A DNA stretch of 64,000 nt from Candidatus Aminicenantota bacterium (GCA_020348385.1 CP070750.1:1350738-1414737); one strand, 5' to 3'. Positions 33,858-43,126 are shown, counted from the first letter of the stretch. Notes: a model not told the origin generated them from the letters alone. A program made the numbers and translations.

Positions 33858-36800
33858 TCAGGTGGACTTGAGTTTCCGTTTTTCTTCCAAGCCCCCAAGA
33901 AATTCGTACATGACAGGAACGACGATCAGCCGTAACAGGATGGCAAAGAAAAATCCACCGATATAGACGACAGCCAGTGGTCTGTGAAGTTCGGCACCGG
34001 TAGTGACTATCAATGCTAGAGGCAGAACGCCGACGATCATCACCATGTCTGTCATCAGGATCGGTCGGAACTTTGTCAGCGCTCCTTCCACAACAGCTTT
34101 GTGCAGCGAAAGGCCCTGTTTTCTGTAGTCATTGATCTTGGCCACCAGGATAACATCGTTCTGCACGCATATGCCGAAGAGGGCGATCAGCCCGATGGTG
34201 GAAGAAACATTGAGAGTTTGCCCTGCGATCAGAAGACCCAGTATTCCTCCGATTAGGGTCGTTGGAATGTTCATGATGATCAAGAAGGCCTGCCAAATGG
34301 ACCCGAAGGAGGAAAAAAGGATCACAAAAATGATCAAAATCACGATGAGCATCAGAGTCGTGAGGTGGTGCAATGCTCTTTGCTGACTTTCGAACTGCCC
34401 CCCGAATGTGACAAAATAGCCGGCAGGAAGAGAGACTTCTTCTGCGATCTTTTGCTGGGTTTCCTTAACGAATCCGTTGATATCGCGCTCCACTACGTTG
34501 CAGAGGATGATCTTGCGGCGCAGCAAATTTTCGCGGAATATGGTTTGAGGGCCTTTGCCCCTTTTGATCTCTGCCAACTCGGAAAGGGGGATCCTTTCCC
34601 CGTTCGGTGCGTCCACCAGCAGGTTTTTCACTGCCTCTTCATCATTCCGGTATTCATCGGGAAGTCGAATCAAGAGGGAGGTGATCCGATCTGCTTCGTA
34701 GATGTCGGTGGCTTCTATTCCGTTGAGTGCGGTCTCGATGATATCGGCCACGGCTCCCACCGATATGCCGAATCGGGCGAGTCTCGTTCTGTCGAGATTC
34801 ACCACCAGTTGTGGGATCCCGGTTGTTTGTTCGATCTGCAGGTCAGCCACCCCCTCGATTGTGGTCATGACATTATGGATTTCTTCGATTTTGTCATTCA
34901 GGAGGCCTAAATCCTGCCCGAAAAGTTTCACGGAGAGTTCTCCTTCGGTTCCGGTGAGCATTTCCGCCAATTTGTTGGCGATAGGTTGCTCGAATATGTA
35001 GGCGACGCCAGGCAGTTTGTCCAATTCTTCCCGCATGGCCTGGGTGATCTCTTCGAATCCTCTCTTTCGTTCTTCCAGTGGCAAAAGTTCGATACAATAG
35101 TGACTGTGGTTGACAGGATGGAGGTGCTCGGATGCCTCGGCCGTACCTGTAGTCCGGGATACCGATAGGACTTCAGGAAAAGAGAGGAAAATGTTTTCGA
35201 TACGCATAGCCATTTCCACCGATTCCTCGAGCGATGTTTCGGGGAGCATCACGGTCGATGCCATAATCGCACCTTCATCCAGTGGAGGGACGAATTCTTT
35301 GCCCAGGAATGTGTATGAAATGGCCGCGCCGATGATCAAGATTAAAAACAGAACCAGAATGGTTTTTTTGTGGCCCAGGGTTACGGTGAGAATTTTGCGG
35401 TATTTTTTGTTCAAGAACTCGGTCACGGGATTTTTCCGGTCCTTCAGATGTTTTTCTGTTAGGAAAATAGACGCCAGCACAGGTTTGAGGGTGATGTTTA
35501 GGATGAGAGATCCGAACAAGGCTGCCGCCACGGCAAAAGCTGTTGGTTTAAACATGGCCCCCTCGATATCTTGGAGGGTCAGGAGAGGAATAAAGACCAA
35601 AATGATGATGATATTGGCTGAGAAGAGAAATTTACCCACGTCCTTAGCCGCTTCAGAAGTAAGGGCAAGGGTCGAAGCCTGTCCCTTTTTTTCCTGGAGC
35701 ACCCGGTAGATATTCTCCACCATGATGATGGACCCGTTAGCGATCTTGCCTATGCCGATGGCTAATCCGCCGATGGACATCACTGTCAAATCTATCCCGA
35801 ATATGGCCATGAACACCAGTGCAATGAGGATGGAAAAAGGTATGGTCAAAGAAGCAATCAAGGAACTCCGTAAATTCCACATGAAAAAGATCATCACCAG
35901 GACGATGAGAATAGCCCCTTCCAGGATGGAAGTTTCCACATGATTGATGGATTTCAGGATCAGCTTGGATTGGTCGTAAAAGTGTTTGATCTTGATTTTT
36001 TCCGGAAGGTCCTTGGCGATCTGGGCTAGGGCGTTTTTGATGTTCCGGATGGCCGCCAACGTGTCTCCACCGTATTGTTTTTCGACGGTCACATACACGG
36101 ATTCCTGGGCGTTGTGACTCCCGGCTTCCCTTCTGAATTTGGGTCCGATTTTAACCTCTGCAACATCCTGGACATATATAGGCACATTGTTGCGGGAGGT
36201 AATTACCGTGTTTTTGATGTGATCCAGCGTTTCTATGCGTCCCATCCCCTTGATCAACATTTCTTGAGAGCCTTTCATGATGATGCCGCCGGAGAAATTG
36301 CGGTTGCTGTTCTCGATGGCCTCCTGGACTTCGCCGATAGTGATGTCGTAGTGCTTGAGCATTTCGGGCTTGAGATAAACCTGGAACTGCTTGATGAAAC
36401 CGCCAAGGTTGATGACGAAGGACACGCCTGATACGCCCTGAAGCCTGTAACGGATCGTCCAGTCGGCAATGGACCGAAGTTCCATCGGATCCACACCCTC
36501 TCCTGTGACGGCGAACTCGAATATTTCCCCCATACGGGATGAGACCGGCCCTAGGATGGGACGGGTGGTTCCAATAGGAAGCCGTCCGGCAATGAGTTCC
36601 AGTTTGCTGGACACGATCTGCCGGGCGAGATAGATATCTGTTCCCCAATCGAACTCCACCGTGACCACAGAATCGCCTGTTGTGGATTCAGACCTGACAC
36701 GGATCACCTGGGGTGCTCCGTTGAGAAGGCTCTCGAGAGGGAAGGAGATCAACCTTTCGACATCTTCGGCAGCCATGCCGGGATTTTCGGTGATGATCTT

Positions 36801-36941
36801 TACCAGAGGAGCATTAAGGTCCGGGTAGATATCCTTCGGCATTTTGGTGTAGGCGATAATCCCCCAGATGGAAACGATAACAATCAGCAGGATAGTGAGA
36901 AGCCGGTGTTTTAGCGCAAAGTCGATAATTTTATCTATCAT
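33858..36941 (-). CDS. Heavy-metal-type RND efflux permease (CusA/CzcA-like)
   Basis: 1027 residues, normal RND length, twelve membrane helices and two periplasmic halves. It belongs to the HME group by its operon (HlyD adaptor and TolC next door) and sequence. In helix 4 the motif reads GGLAIGIGKIANGSIIMVENI: residue 402 is Asn where CzcA-type pumps have the Asp of the proton relay, while the Glu in VEN is kept. That makes the coupling route uncertain. ATG 36941 is 33 bases after the adaptor gene. Likely substrates are Cu, Ag, Zn, Co or Cd ions; the specificity motif fits no class I know well. Confidence 0.9.
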   Translation of the reverse strand: MIDKIIDFALKHRLLTILLIVIVSIWGIIAYTKMPKDIYPDLNAPLVKIITENPGMAAEDVERLISFPLESLLNGAPQVIRVRSESTTGDSVVTVEFDWGTDIYLARQIVSSKLELIAGRLPIGTTRPILGPVSSRMGEIFEFAVTGEGVDPMELRSIADWTIRYRLQGVSGVSFVINLGGFIKQFQVYLKPEMLKHYDITIGEVQEAIENSNRNFSGGIIMKGSQEMLIKGMGRIETLDHIKNTVITSRNNVPIYVQDVAEVKIGPKFRREAGSHNAQESVYVTVEKQYGGDTLAAIRNIKNALAQIAKDLPEKIKIKHFYDQSKLILKSINHVETSILEGAILIVLVMIFFMWNLRSSLIASLTIPFSILIALVFMAIFGIDLTVMSIGGLAIGIGKIANGSIIMVENIYRVLQEKKGQASTLALTSEAAKDVGKFLFSANIIIILVFIPLLTLQDIEGAMFKPTAFAVAAALFGSLILNITLKPVLASIFLTEKHLKDRKNPVTEFLNKKYRKILTVTLGHKKTILVLFLILIIGAAISYTFLGKEFVPPLDEGAIMASTVMLPETSLEESVEMAMRIENIFLSFPEVLSVSRTTGTAEASEHLHPVNHSHYCIELLPLEERKRGFEEITQAMREELDKLPGVAYIFEQPIANKLAEMLTGTEGELSVKLFGQDLGLLNDKIEEIHNVMTTIEGVADLQIEQTTGIPQLVVNLDRTRLARFGISVGAVADIIETALNGIEATDIYEADRITSLLIRLPDEYRNDEEAVKNLLVDAPNGERIPLSELAEIKRGKGPQTIFRENLLRRKIILCNVVERDINGFVKETQQKIAEEVSLPAGYFVTFGGQFESQQRALHHLTTLMLIVILIIFVILFSSFGSIWQAFLIIMNIPTTLIGGILGLLIAGQTLNVSSTIGLIALFGICVQNDVILVAKINDYRKQGLSLHKAVVEGALTKFRPILMTDMVMIVGVLPLALIVTTGAELHRPLAVVYIGGFFFAILLRLIVVPVMYEFLGGLEEKRKLKST

Positions 36942-36974
36942 TCTTTTTTCTCCGTTGTTCAGAGGGGAGATACA

Positions 36975-38255
36975 TCAGTGGATGCCGGCTTTTTTCAGGA
37001 TCTCGTCATACAGTTTGGATTTGAGCTGGAAATTCCCCACAGTCACAACCTCGGCTCCTTCCTCGATTCCCGCCAAGACCTCCACAAAACCTTTGTTGCG
37101 GATTCCGATTTTGATGATCCGTGGAATGAATTTCCCATCGATCTTGAGAAACACGATTTGATCATCTCCCTCGTCCAAGACTGCTTCCAGGGGAATAACA
37201 AGAGCATCGCTCTGGTGGTTGAGGAAGATGTTGATATCGGCAAACATCCCGGGTTTGAGTTTATAATCTCTGTTCCTGACTTCAGAACGAACGGTGATAG
37301 TCCGAGTTTCCTCGTTCAACACATCGCTGATAAAACTGATTTTTCCTTCGAAGGTTTCTCCCGGATAGGCAGGAACTGTGGCTTCCACCCCCTGTCCGAT
37401 CCGGATCTTCGCGATATCTCTTTCATAGATGTCGGCATGAATGCAGACCACCGAGGGATCCATGATGGTCAGGATTTCTGTTTCCTGATCGACCATGGCG
37501 CCAAGGATAGCATTGTGTTCGATGATTTTGCCGCTTATCGGCGCATACAGGGTGATGACCGGGCTTATCTGATGAGTCTCTGAGATTGATTTCACTTGCT
37601 CCTCAGAAAAACCCATCACGTGGAGTTTTTTCTCGGCAGCGTTGAGGTTGGCCCCTGCCACTTTGTACTCTGCTTCGCTGGAAAGATAATCTTTTTGCGC
37701 GCCTACTCCTCGGTCGAATAGCCTTTTTTGTCGTTCATAATTCACTTTGGCCAGCTCGTAATCGGCCTGCGCTTTATAGAATTCTGATTTAGCCGAGCCC
37801 ACCTCTTCACTCTGTAAAGTCACGAGTTTTTGTCCGATTTTAGCCCAGTCTCCTAATTGGATATGGATTTCAGAGACCCTGGCAGAGAATGCGTAACTGA
37901 CAATAGCCTTTCTTCTTGGATGGGCGAACACTTTTCCCAGCGCCTGCAGCTGGGATCTCAAGGGTTTGACCGAAGCCTTGACCGTCTCTACCTGGATAGC
38001 TGTGATTTCTTCTTCGGATAACTCCACGACGTCATCAGGGCCCCAAACTCTTCCAGCGTTTCTATTCGGGCTTCTTTTTCCGAATCCTTGTCCCACAGCT
38101 CGTCTTTTTTGCTGTCCTCTCCCCTTGCCCTGGGGCTGGAGCTCTTGGGATATCTCTTGTGAGGAATTGTCTGCGCGGTGCCGCCCTCCTCGACAGGATA
38201 TCCCGAGAGAGATTATTGTAAAAATCAGTAAAACACTGATGGTCTCTTTTCTCAT
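36975..38255 (-). CDS. CusB/CzcB-like periplasmic adaptor
   Basis: 426 residues with an N-terminal lipobox-like segment (ISLGISCRGG), so probably a lipoprotein anchor. A Lys/Arg/Gln/Gly-rich linker follows, then the adaptor core with ARVSEIHIQLGDWAKIGQKLVTLQSEE, a short helical hairpin (about 150-215), YAPISGKIIEHNAILGAMVDQ and barrel domains. Start overlaps the upstream tolC-like stop by four bases. Joins the RND pump to its exit duct; the linker lacks the Met-rich metal-binding tail of E. coli CusB. Confidence 0.92.
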   Translation of the reverse strand: MRKETISVLLIFTIISLGISCRGGRHRADNSSQEISQELQPQGKGRGQQKRRAVGQGFGKRSPNRNAGRVWGPDDVVELSEEEITAIQVETVKASVKPLRSQLQALGKVFAHPRRKAIVSYAFSARVSEIHIQLGDWAKIGQKLVTLQSEEVGSAKSEFYKAQADYELAKVNYERQKRLFDRGVGAQKDYLSSEAEYKVAGANLNAAEKKLHVMGFSEEQVKSISETHQISPVITLYAPISGKIIEHNAILGAMVDQETEILTIMDPSVVCIHADIYERDIAKIRIGQGVEATVPAYPGETFEGKISFISDVLNEETRTITVRSEVRNRDYKLKPGMFADINIFLNHQSDALVIPLEAVLDEGDDQIVFLKIDGKFIPRIIKIGIRNKGFVEVLAGIEEGAEVVTVGNFQLKSKLYDEILKKAGIH

Positions 38256-39517
38256 TGTCCGTCTCCTTCGAGTTTTTGTCCGATGGATTTTTCAAGTGCT
38301 GCAATGGCCACACCATAATTGAAAAGAGCATCGGCATAGGAAGTCCTTGCCTCAACCAGCGTGCGTCGTGCCTCGATCAGTTCGATGCCTCCGATTTCGC
38401 CTTCCTGATAGCTGAAAAGAAACATATTATAAACTTCTTCCGCTTGGGTCAGTATTTCCTCCTCGAATAGGCGAATTTGGTTGCTCGTTGTGACCGCATT
38501 CATTGTTGCTTCTTCCACCTCCAGGGTTATTGCGTTTCTTAAGTATTCCGCTTCTTTGGTCAGGGCGCGAATGTTTGCTTCCGCTTCGGCGATCTCTCCC
38601 TTTTTGGGTTGCCAAAAAAAGAGGGGAATCGGGAAGGATAGGGTGAAATCCCAAAAGTCTCCTTCCCCGATGATCCGATGCTTGTTGACTCCCAATTCAA
38701 AATCGGGAAGATAACTCATGTATCCCTGTTTTTTGGTGAGATTTTCTCTTTCCAGTCCCAAGTTGATTCTTTTGACCTCTGGGCGAAAGGATAAAGCCCT
38801 TGCAATCAGCTCATCCTCGTTCAGCCCGATCGGAGTCCGTTTGAGATTGCCCTGTATTTCAAGGGGAGAATATTTTTTTCGTGCGAGCAAAAAGTTCAAC
38901 ATGGCTTTGGCCAATCGAACATCGTTCGAGGCTGAGCGCACTTCGTTGGTAGCTTTCGAGGCTTCCACTCTTGCCCTTAGGGCTTCGACTTTAGCCACAT
39001 CTCCTGCCTCGTATTTCAACTCAGCTTTTTGCAAGTAATCTTGAGCGAGCTCCATATTTTGCTGGGCATACTTGAGCTTTTCCTGGGAAAGGAGAAGACT
39101 GAAAAATGCTTGTTTCACCTGAAAAACAATGTCCAATTTGAGGAGCTCGACATCTTGGAGATATTCTCCGGCTTCTCGAGATGCAATTTTTCCCCGAAGG
39201 CTTCTCTTTCCGGGGAACTCGATCTCTTGACTGATCCCAAAATACCATTCCCCCGATTTTCCGAATTGAAAGAGTTTTGGCTGAAGATCCGAATCCCAAT
39301 TGAGGGATGGCTGAGCAAACGCCTTTGCCCGATTGACCCTGGCCAGGGAAGCGTCGTACTGATGTATCGAAGACAAAACGAGGGGATTTTGTTGTATCGC
39401 AATGGATATACATTGGTCTAAAGTGAGCGCGTCTACCTCGGATGTTTGGGCCATAAAGCGAATCGGAAGGTATAAGCTGATGAATATTAAGATTATTGTT
39501 TTTTTTCTTGTTCTCAT
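38252..39517 (-). CDS. CusC/TolC-like outer membrane efflux protein
   Basis: 421 residues with a signal peptide. Opens with LTLDQCISIAIQQNPLVLSS and QEIEFPGKRSLRGKIASRE, the form seen in metal-efflux OEPs, and has the second repeat near the end (TNQIRLFEEEILTQAEEVYN). A strong GAGGAGG site precedes ATG 39517. First of the three efflux genes proper, 70 bases after the small Cys-containing protein gene. The truncated frame at 271-687 looks like a relative of this protein. Confidence 0.92.
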   Translation of the reverse strand: MRTRKKTIILIFISLYLPIRFMAQTSEVDALTLDQCISIAIQQNPLVLSSIHQYDASLARVNRAKAFAQPSLNWDSDLQPKLFQFGKSGEWYFGISQEIEFPGKRSLRGKIASREAGEYLQDVELLKLDIVFQVKQAFFSLLLSQEKLKYAQQNMELAQDYLQKAELKYEAGDVAKVEALRARVEASKATNEVRSASNDVRLAKAMLNFLLARKKYSPLEIQGNLKRTPIGLNEDELIARALSFRPEVKRINLGLERENLTKKQGYMSYLPDFELGVNKHRIIGEGDFWDFTLSFPIPLFFWQPKKGEIAEAEANIRALTKEAEYLRNAITLEVEEATMNAVTTSNQIRLFEEEILTQAEEVYNMFLFSYQEGEIGGIELIEARRTLVEARTSYADALFNYGVAIAALEKSIGQKLEGDGQ

Positions 39518-39587
39518 TCGTCCTCCTCGCGTAATGGTTGGGATTGCCGGAGAAGGAGAGGCTTCTCGGCATGAAAAGGAGAGTGAA

Positions 39588-39866
39588 TCAGGCTTGAGGA
39601 GGTGACCGAGATGAAGGATTGATGAAATAGAGATGAAAGAGAGTGAAGGATTCGAAAATTCTGAGCGATTCTAGCGGCAAAAGCTGTGGGAGATGGAGCG
39701 AATGGATCTGAGCAGTCATCATTGTGGAGTATTGAAACTGGCAGGCCGGGCAGTTTTCGCTCCGTTTGATCGTAACTTCAGTATGAAAATAGTTGATTGT
39801 AAGGGTGAGAAACAGAAAGAGGAACAGGAAGGCTATGTTGAAACGTTTTCTGTATGGCCTAACCAT
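39588..39866 (-). CDS. Small CPxC protein leading the metal-efflux operon
   Basis: 92 residues. A basic N-terminus and one membrane/signal segment (about 10-25) are followed by SENCPACQFQ, a CxxC pair, and then a hydrophobic, His-containing tail with no other motif. It resembles DUF2946-like small proteins found near copper genes, but I cannot assign it firmly. A good promoter lies just upstream (39885-39914), which makes this the first gene of the efflux operon and supports it being real. The CPAC pair in the periplasm could sense or bind copper-like ions. Confidence 0.6.
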   Translation of the reverse strand: MVRPYRKRFNIAFLFLFLFLTLTINYFHTEVTIKRSENCPACQFQYSTMMTAQIHSLHLPQLLPLESLRIFESFTLFHLYFINPSSRSPPQA

Positions 39867-39884
39867 CGAATCCCTAGCGGCTCT

Positions 39885-39914
39885 AATATAAGGGAATTAG
39901 GGGGACAATGTCAA
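39885..39914 (-). promoter_or_regulatory. Promoter of the metal-efflux operon
   Basis: On the minus strand TTGACA (39909-39914) and TATATT (39885-39890) are 18 bases apart, 19 bases before the ATG at 39866. A 30-base strictly alternating pyrimidine-purine tract lies about 45 bases further upstream. Confidence 0.6.
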
Positions 39915-39958
39915 ATCTGTCGGGAAACATTTCATGATTCTGCAAAACCGTTTACGTT

Positions 39959-39988
39959 TACATGTACGTGTACATATACGTGTATATG
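39959..39988. repeat. Alternating pyrimidine-purine tract with TACGTGTA repeats
   Basis: Thirty bases alternate strictly between pyrimidine and purine, made of ACGT, ACATGT and TACGTGTA units, the last occurring twice 12 bases apart. It lies between the efflux-operon promoter and the end of the BtuB-like gene. Such tracts can adopt left-handed DNA or act as protein sites. Confidence 0.6.
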
Positions 39989-40003
39989 ATCGAGACGATG
40001 GGA

Positions 40004-41944
40004 TCAAAGCTGGAATTTAAATCCTGCATAGGCAGAGAGCCTTGGTGTTCCGTATCCTTTTATCAATTCGTATTGTTGATCCAGGATGTTGTCCATGCGG
40101 AGGTAAAGTTGCATATTCGGGAGAATGTCCCAGGATATGGCTGCGTTAATCAGTGTGAAGGGGGACATCTGAACTCTAGTCGATACCCAATCGATCCATT
40201 CCTGATCATCCCTTGAACCGATGTGTGTCAAGGAGAGGACGACGTGTCCTTTGATCAAAAAACGGAAATTCACGCGGGCCGTGAATTTATTCTTTGGCCT
40301 TCTCAGGAGTGCCTCTCCCGTATTCAGGTCCTTTGCCAGAGTGTAAGAGTAGGATGCAGAAAGGGCGAAATTTTCGGTAGGGTCAAATGCGCAAAGGAAT
40401 TCCACTCCCTTCGAGGACGCGTTGGCAATGTTGATGTATCCCTGTGTGTAGTCATACTCCACCAGATTTTTAAAATGGCTGGAAAAGTATGTACCTCCCA
40501 GGTGGACTTTCCCATCCCAGAGGTCCTGCTCGATTCCCACATCCCAACTGGTAGTCTCTTCGGGCTCGAGGTTTTCGTTCCCGATGGATCCCCAGGCGTT
40601 TCCCGGAGCATAGAGCTGGTAGAGAGAGGGGGATTTGAAACCTGTGCCATAGGTTGCCTTCAGCTTTGTGTTTGACTTTTGGATGAAAAAAGCTGGTGCG
40701 ACGCGGTAGGTTGCTGTACGTCCGGATTGGCTGTGTGAATCCAGCCGAATTCCTGTTGTTAAAAAAAACACTCCCTCTAACCTCATTTGATCCTGGATGT
40801 AGATTCCTGTGTTATGGGCTTTTTTCAGCGGAAAACGGCTCGTGGATGGTCCCCAAACGCTCTCTGAGTGATAGCTAGATTCTCCTTGCTCCTGCTGGTA
40901 TTCTGCCCCGAGTGTCAAGGTGTTGGATTTGTGCAGAAAAAGGTTGTTCTGCCAGTCCAGCTTAATCAGACTGCTCTTATACTGGGAACGGTCCGCGTCA
41001 AACGGGTGTTGTTCATCTGTGGGATTATCCGTATCTCTGTTAGAATGAACATGGGAGAGCGTCCATTTTTGTTCCCATCTGTTTTTGAGGAAAATCCCTC
41101 GGATGTGTCCCTTTAAATAGAGCGAGTCATATGTCTGGATATTGTTCGGATCGTCTCCGAAAGCGCTGCCGTAATTGTCGATATCGGACTTGGTGTCGAT
41201 AAACCTTGCTGAAAAATCCAGATCAATATTACCAGAAGCTTTGTAGCTCGCCCTGGCGGACAGGGAGAGATTCTTGTACCCGTCTGCCTCGGTGTTCCCC
41301 TCGAGGGCAGCATTGGCCGCCGAAAAGCCCTGGGATGTTTGGGTTGATGCCCAAATGGAATAGTGGAATTTTTCCATATTCCCCGTCAATCCCGCGGAGC
41401 CGGATAGCGTCCCGTAAGATCCTCCGAGGGAGGAGAGATGAAGCCGAGGCTTTCCCTGACCTTTTTGGGTGATGATGTTGATTACCCCGGCCATGGCATC
41501 AGAACCATATAGGGGGCTTTGGGGGCCCCGGAGGATCTCGACGCGCTCGATGCCCTCCACTGTGAGGTGGGAGAAATCATACGTCCGGCTGGGTGTGACG
41601 GGATCATTGACCTCAATCCCATCTATCATCACAAGCGTGTGTTCAGAGTTGGCTCCCCGAAGCATAACGGATGCCGAGCCACCAACAGGTCCAGACTGGA
41701 GGATGGATAAACCCAAGACTTCTTGGAGAGCCTCGATAACGAACGTTTTTTTCGTCTGCTCCAATTCTTGTTTAGTGATGACTGTCACAGAGGTCGCGAT
41801 TTCTTTTACGGGGGTTGCGATACGACTGGCCGTGACGACGATCTCATGCCGGAGATCGGTTTTTTCTGTCTCTTCTTGTGCGGCAAAAAGGGCAAACGGA
41901 AGCAATATTGAAACGAGGACAACGGCTAGGGATTTATTTCTCAT
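40004..41944 (-). CDS. btuB: TonB-dependent outer membrane receptor, BtuB-like (cobalamin)
   Basis: 646 residues from ATG 41944 with AAGGAGG upstream (the open frame extends 51 bases further without a site). Signal peptide (to about residue 23), TonB box-like EIVVTASR, plug domain with LQEVLGLSILQSGPVGGSASVMLRGANSEHTLVMIDGIEVND shortened here to its key GANSEHTLVMIDG, then SDAMAGVINIIT, and a 22-strand barrel. It follows a cobalamin riboswitch, which makes vitamin B12 or a relative the likely cargo. No BtuCDF genes are present in the window. Confidence 0.93.
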   Translation of the reverse strand: MRNKSLAVVLVSILLPFALFAAQEETEKTDLRHEIVVTASRIATPVKEIATSVTVITKQELEQTKKTFVIEALQEVLGLSILQSGPVGGSASVMLRGANSEHTLVMIDGIEVNDPVTPSRTYDFSHLTVEGIERVEILRGPQSPLYGSDAMAGVINIITQKGQGKPRLHLSSLGGSYGTLSGSAGLTGNMEKFHYSIWASTQTSQGFSAANAALEGNTEADGYKNLSLSARASYKASGNIDLDFSARFIDTKSDIDNYGSAFGDDPNNIQTYDSLYLKGHIRGIFLKNRWEQKWTLSHVHSNRDTDNPTDEQHPFDADRSQYKSSLIKLDWQNNLFLHKSNTLTLGAEYQQEQGESSYHSESVWGPSTSRFPLKKAHNTGIYIQDQMRLEGVFFLTTGIRLDSHSQSGRTATYRVAPAFFIQKSNTKLKATYGTGFKSPSLYQLYAPGNAWGSIGNENLEPEETTSWDVGIEQDLWDGKVHLGGTYFSSHFKNLVEYDYTQGYINIANASSKGVEFLCAFDPTENFALSASYSYTLAKDLNTGEALLRRPKNKFTARVNFRFLIKGHVVLSLTHIGSRDDQEWIDWVSTRVQMSPFTLINAAISWDILPNMQLYLRMDNILDQQYELIKGYGTPRLSAYAGFKFQL

Positions 41945-41983
41945 GGAAATCCTCCTTGAACTTTTGCCCCCGGTTAGTTCACC

Positions 41984-42021
41984 AAAAAAAATCAACCCGA
42001 TCTTCCTCCCGAAGATGGGTT
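41984..42021 (-). terminator. Intrinsic terminator, expression platform of the B12 riboswitch
   Basis: Read on the minus strand, AACCCATCTTC pairs with GAAGATCGGGTT (one bulge) around a GGGAG loop and is followed by a run of eight T after GA. It lies between the riboswitch aptamer and the btuB ribosome site, so ligand binding would be expected to stop transcription. Confidence 0.8.
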
Positions 42022-42024
42022 ATG

Positions 42025-42182
42025 GTCGGTTTAGGGAAGGTCTCCTGACTTTCGGATCGTCCTCCTCCCAGGCCTTCCCATTCTCTTGTTGAGAGAACAG
42101 TGGCTTATCCTGGAAATCGTCCCCGATTACAGTAGCGGGGGCTGTGTCCGCCTTTCACGGACTTCCCTCCCCAGTAAACCGT
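42025..42182 (-). ncRNA. Cobalamin riboswitch
   Basis: On the minus strand the core elements occur in order: GGGAAGTCCGTGAAAGGCGG, then CAGCCCCCGCTACTGTAA, AGCCACTG, and AAAGTCAGGAGACCTTCCC (the B12 box). The closing P1 stem pairs GGTTTA (near 42180) with TAAACC (near 42028). This order and the fixed sequences define the cobalamin aptamer. It controls the BtuB-like receptor downstream through a terminator. Confidence 0.96.
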
Positions 42183-42253
42183 TGAATTACATTGTCAAAG
42201 ATGAAGACGGATGCAGCATAACACATTTTTTCCCATGAATAAAGGGACGATTT

Positions 42254-42334
42254 AAAAAGGGACGGTTCTATTTTTTCATTCTTAAAGAAATAATCGTTTT
42301 TATCATTCCTGTAAAAATAGAACCGTCCCCTTTT
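42254..42334. repeat. Inverted repeat with GGGACGGTTCTATTTTT arms
   Basis: Arm 42254-42275 and arm 42313-42334 share AAAAATAGAACCGTCCC in opposite orientation, with a 37-base centre. Related GGGACGGTTCT / AGAACCGTCCC palindromes are common dispersed repeats in other bacteria, often near REP-associated or IS200-like transposases, but no transposase is here. A partial extra copy of the GGGACG end occurs at 42243. Confidence 0.75.
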
Positions 42335-42346
42335 ACTTAAATAGAG

Positions 42347-42382
42347 AGGCTGCCTTCTACCTAATGGTGGAATCGGCAGCCT
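42347..42382. repeat. Strong hairpin next to the repeat
   Basis: AGGCTGCC-TTCTACC pairs with GGTGGAA-TC-GGCAGCCT around TAAT: fifteen pairs with one wobble-type mismatch and a two-base bulge. No T-run follows directly. It may be part of the neighbouring repeat unit or a small structured RNA. Confidence 0.5.
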
Positions 42383-42923
42383 TTGAGGGGATGGATTAAG
42401 AGGTTAAGGGATCTATGTGAAATCCTTCGCTAAAAGGAGGGTAAAAAAGGAGGGAGTTTCTTGCTTCCTGTTCTCTTTTTTTTCTCATCGTTTTCGTCAT
42501 TCTATATATATATACGCTTGTTTTGGATAAAAAGTTGCTGAATTTGAAAAAAATCTCCCCTAATTTTTCCGATTTTACCGAAAGGCAAAAAAACGGGGCC
42601 GGATAAGGCGGCTGGAAACATATTTTGACAAAAATAATTCAGGACAGAATCAAACCTTTAGGGATGAGATTGAGTGTAATTATCTGAAAAAACAAAAAAT
42701 AGGCGAAAAAAGACTTTTTTTCTGAATTTGTTTTTCCCCCTTTGAAAACCTTTTTATTATTATACCACAAAAAAAAAGCAATATGCAACGATTTTTTTTA
42801 AAATTTTTAAAAGTGTTACGTTTGTGAGAATAATGACATGGATTACGTATGAAAATTGACGGTTTTTCCCCATTTTTAAAGGGAATGAAAAAAACATCTT
42901 TGACTAGCAAGGATGAATTTTTG

Positions 42924-43093
42924 CCTAGATTATTCACGAGTCAAGGCCAACCCGACCCACCCAGCATAAAAATGTACATAAATTCGAAAGAATGGTAATC
43001 TTGAAAATGATTTTATTCAAATTGCAGCAATGTCAGGATAAGTTCCTGACTTGCCGAGGGATAAAAGCATCGACTTTTCTTGAATAGCCTAGG
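42924..43093 (+). mobile_element. MITE-like palindromic element, copy A
   Basis: Terminal inverted repeats CCTAGATTATTCA (42924-42936) and TGAATAGCCTAGG (43081-43093), 11 of 13 matching. Inside are the shared CATAAATTCGAAAGAATGG text, a hairpin TTGAAAATGATTTTATTCAA and the palindrome GTCAGGATAAGTTCCTGAC (43031-43049 area). Homologous copies are at 51926-52107 (inverted) and 62416-62528. It codes for nothing. It ends 20 bases before the ribosome site of the decarboxylase gene, so it may have brought or altered that promoter. Confidence 0.7.
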
Positions 43094-43126
43094 TTGGATG
43101 AGGCGAGACATCCAAGGAGATTGGCC

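Larger units (their letters stand above)
42183..42923. other. Gene-free A/T-rich region
   Basis: No believable gene. It holds a large inverted repeat (42254-42334), a second hairpin (42347-42382), short GGAGG-rich text near 42440, and long A- and T-rich runs. The one sizable open frame (42680-42937, minus) is low-complexity Phe/Lys/Ile and is judged spurious. Confidence 0.7.

Noticed and set aside
42680-42937. 85-residue minus-strand frame in the gene-free region
   Set aside because: Low-complexity Phe/Lys/Ile composition from A/T-rich DNA; no ribosome site or homology recognised.
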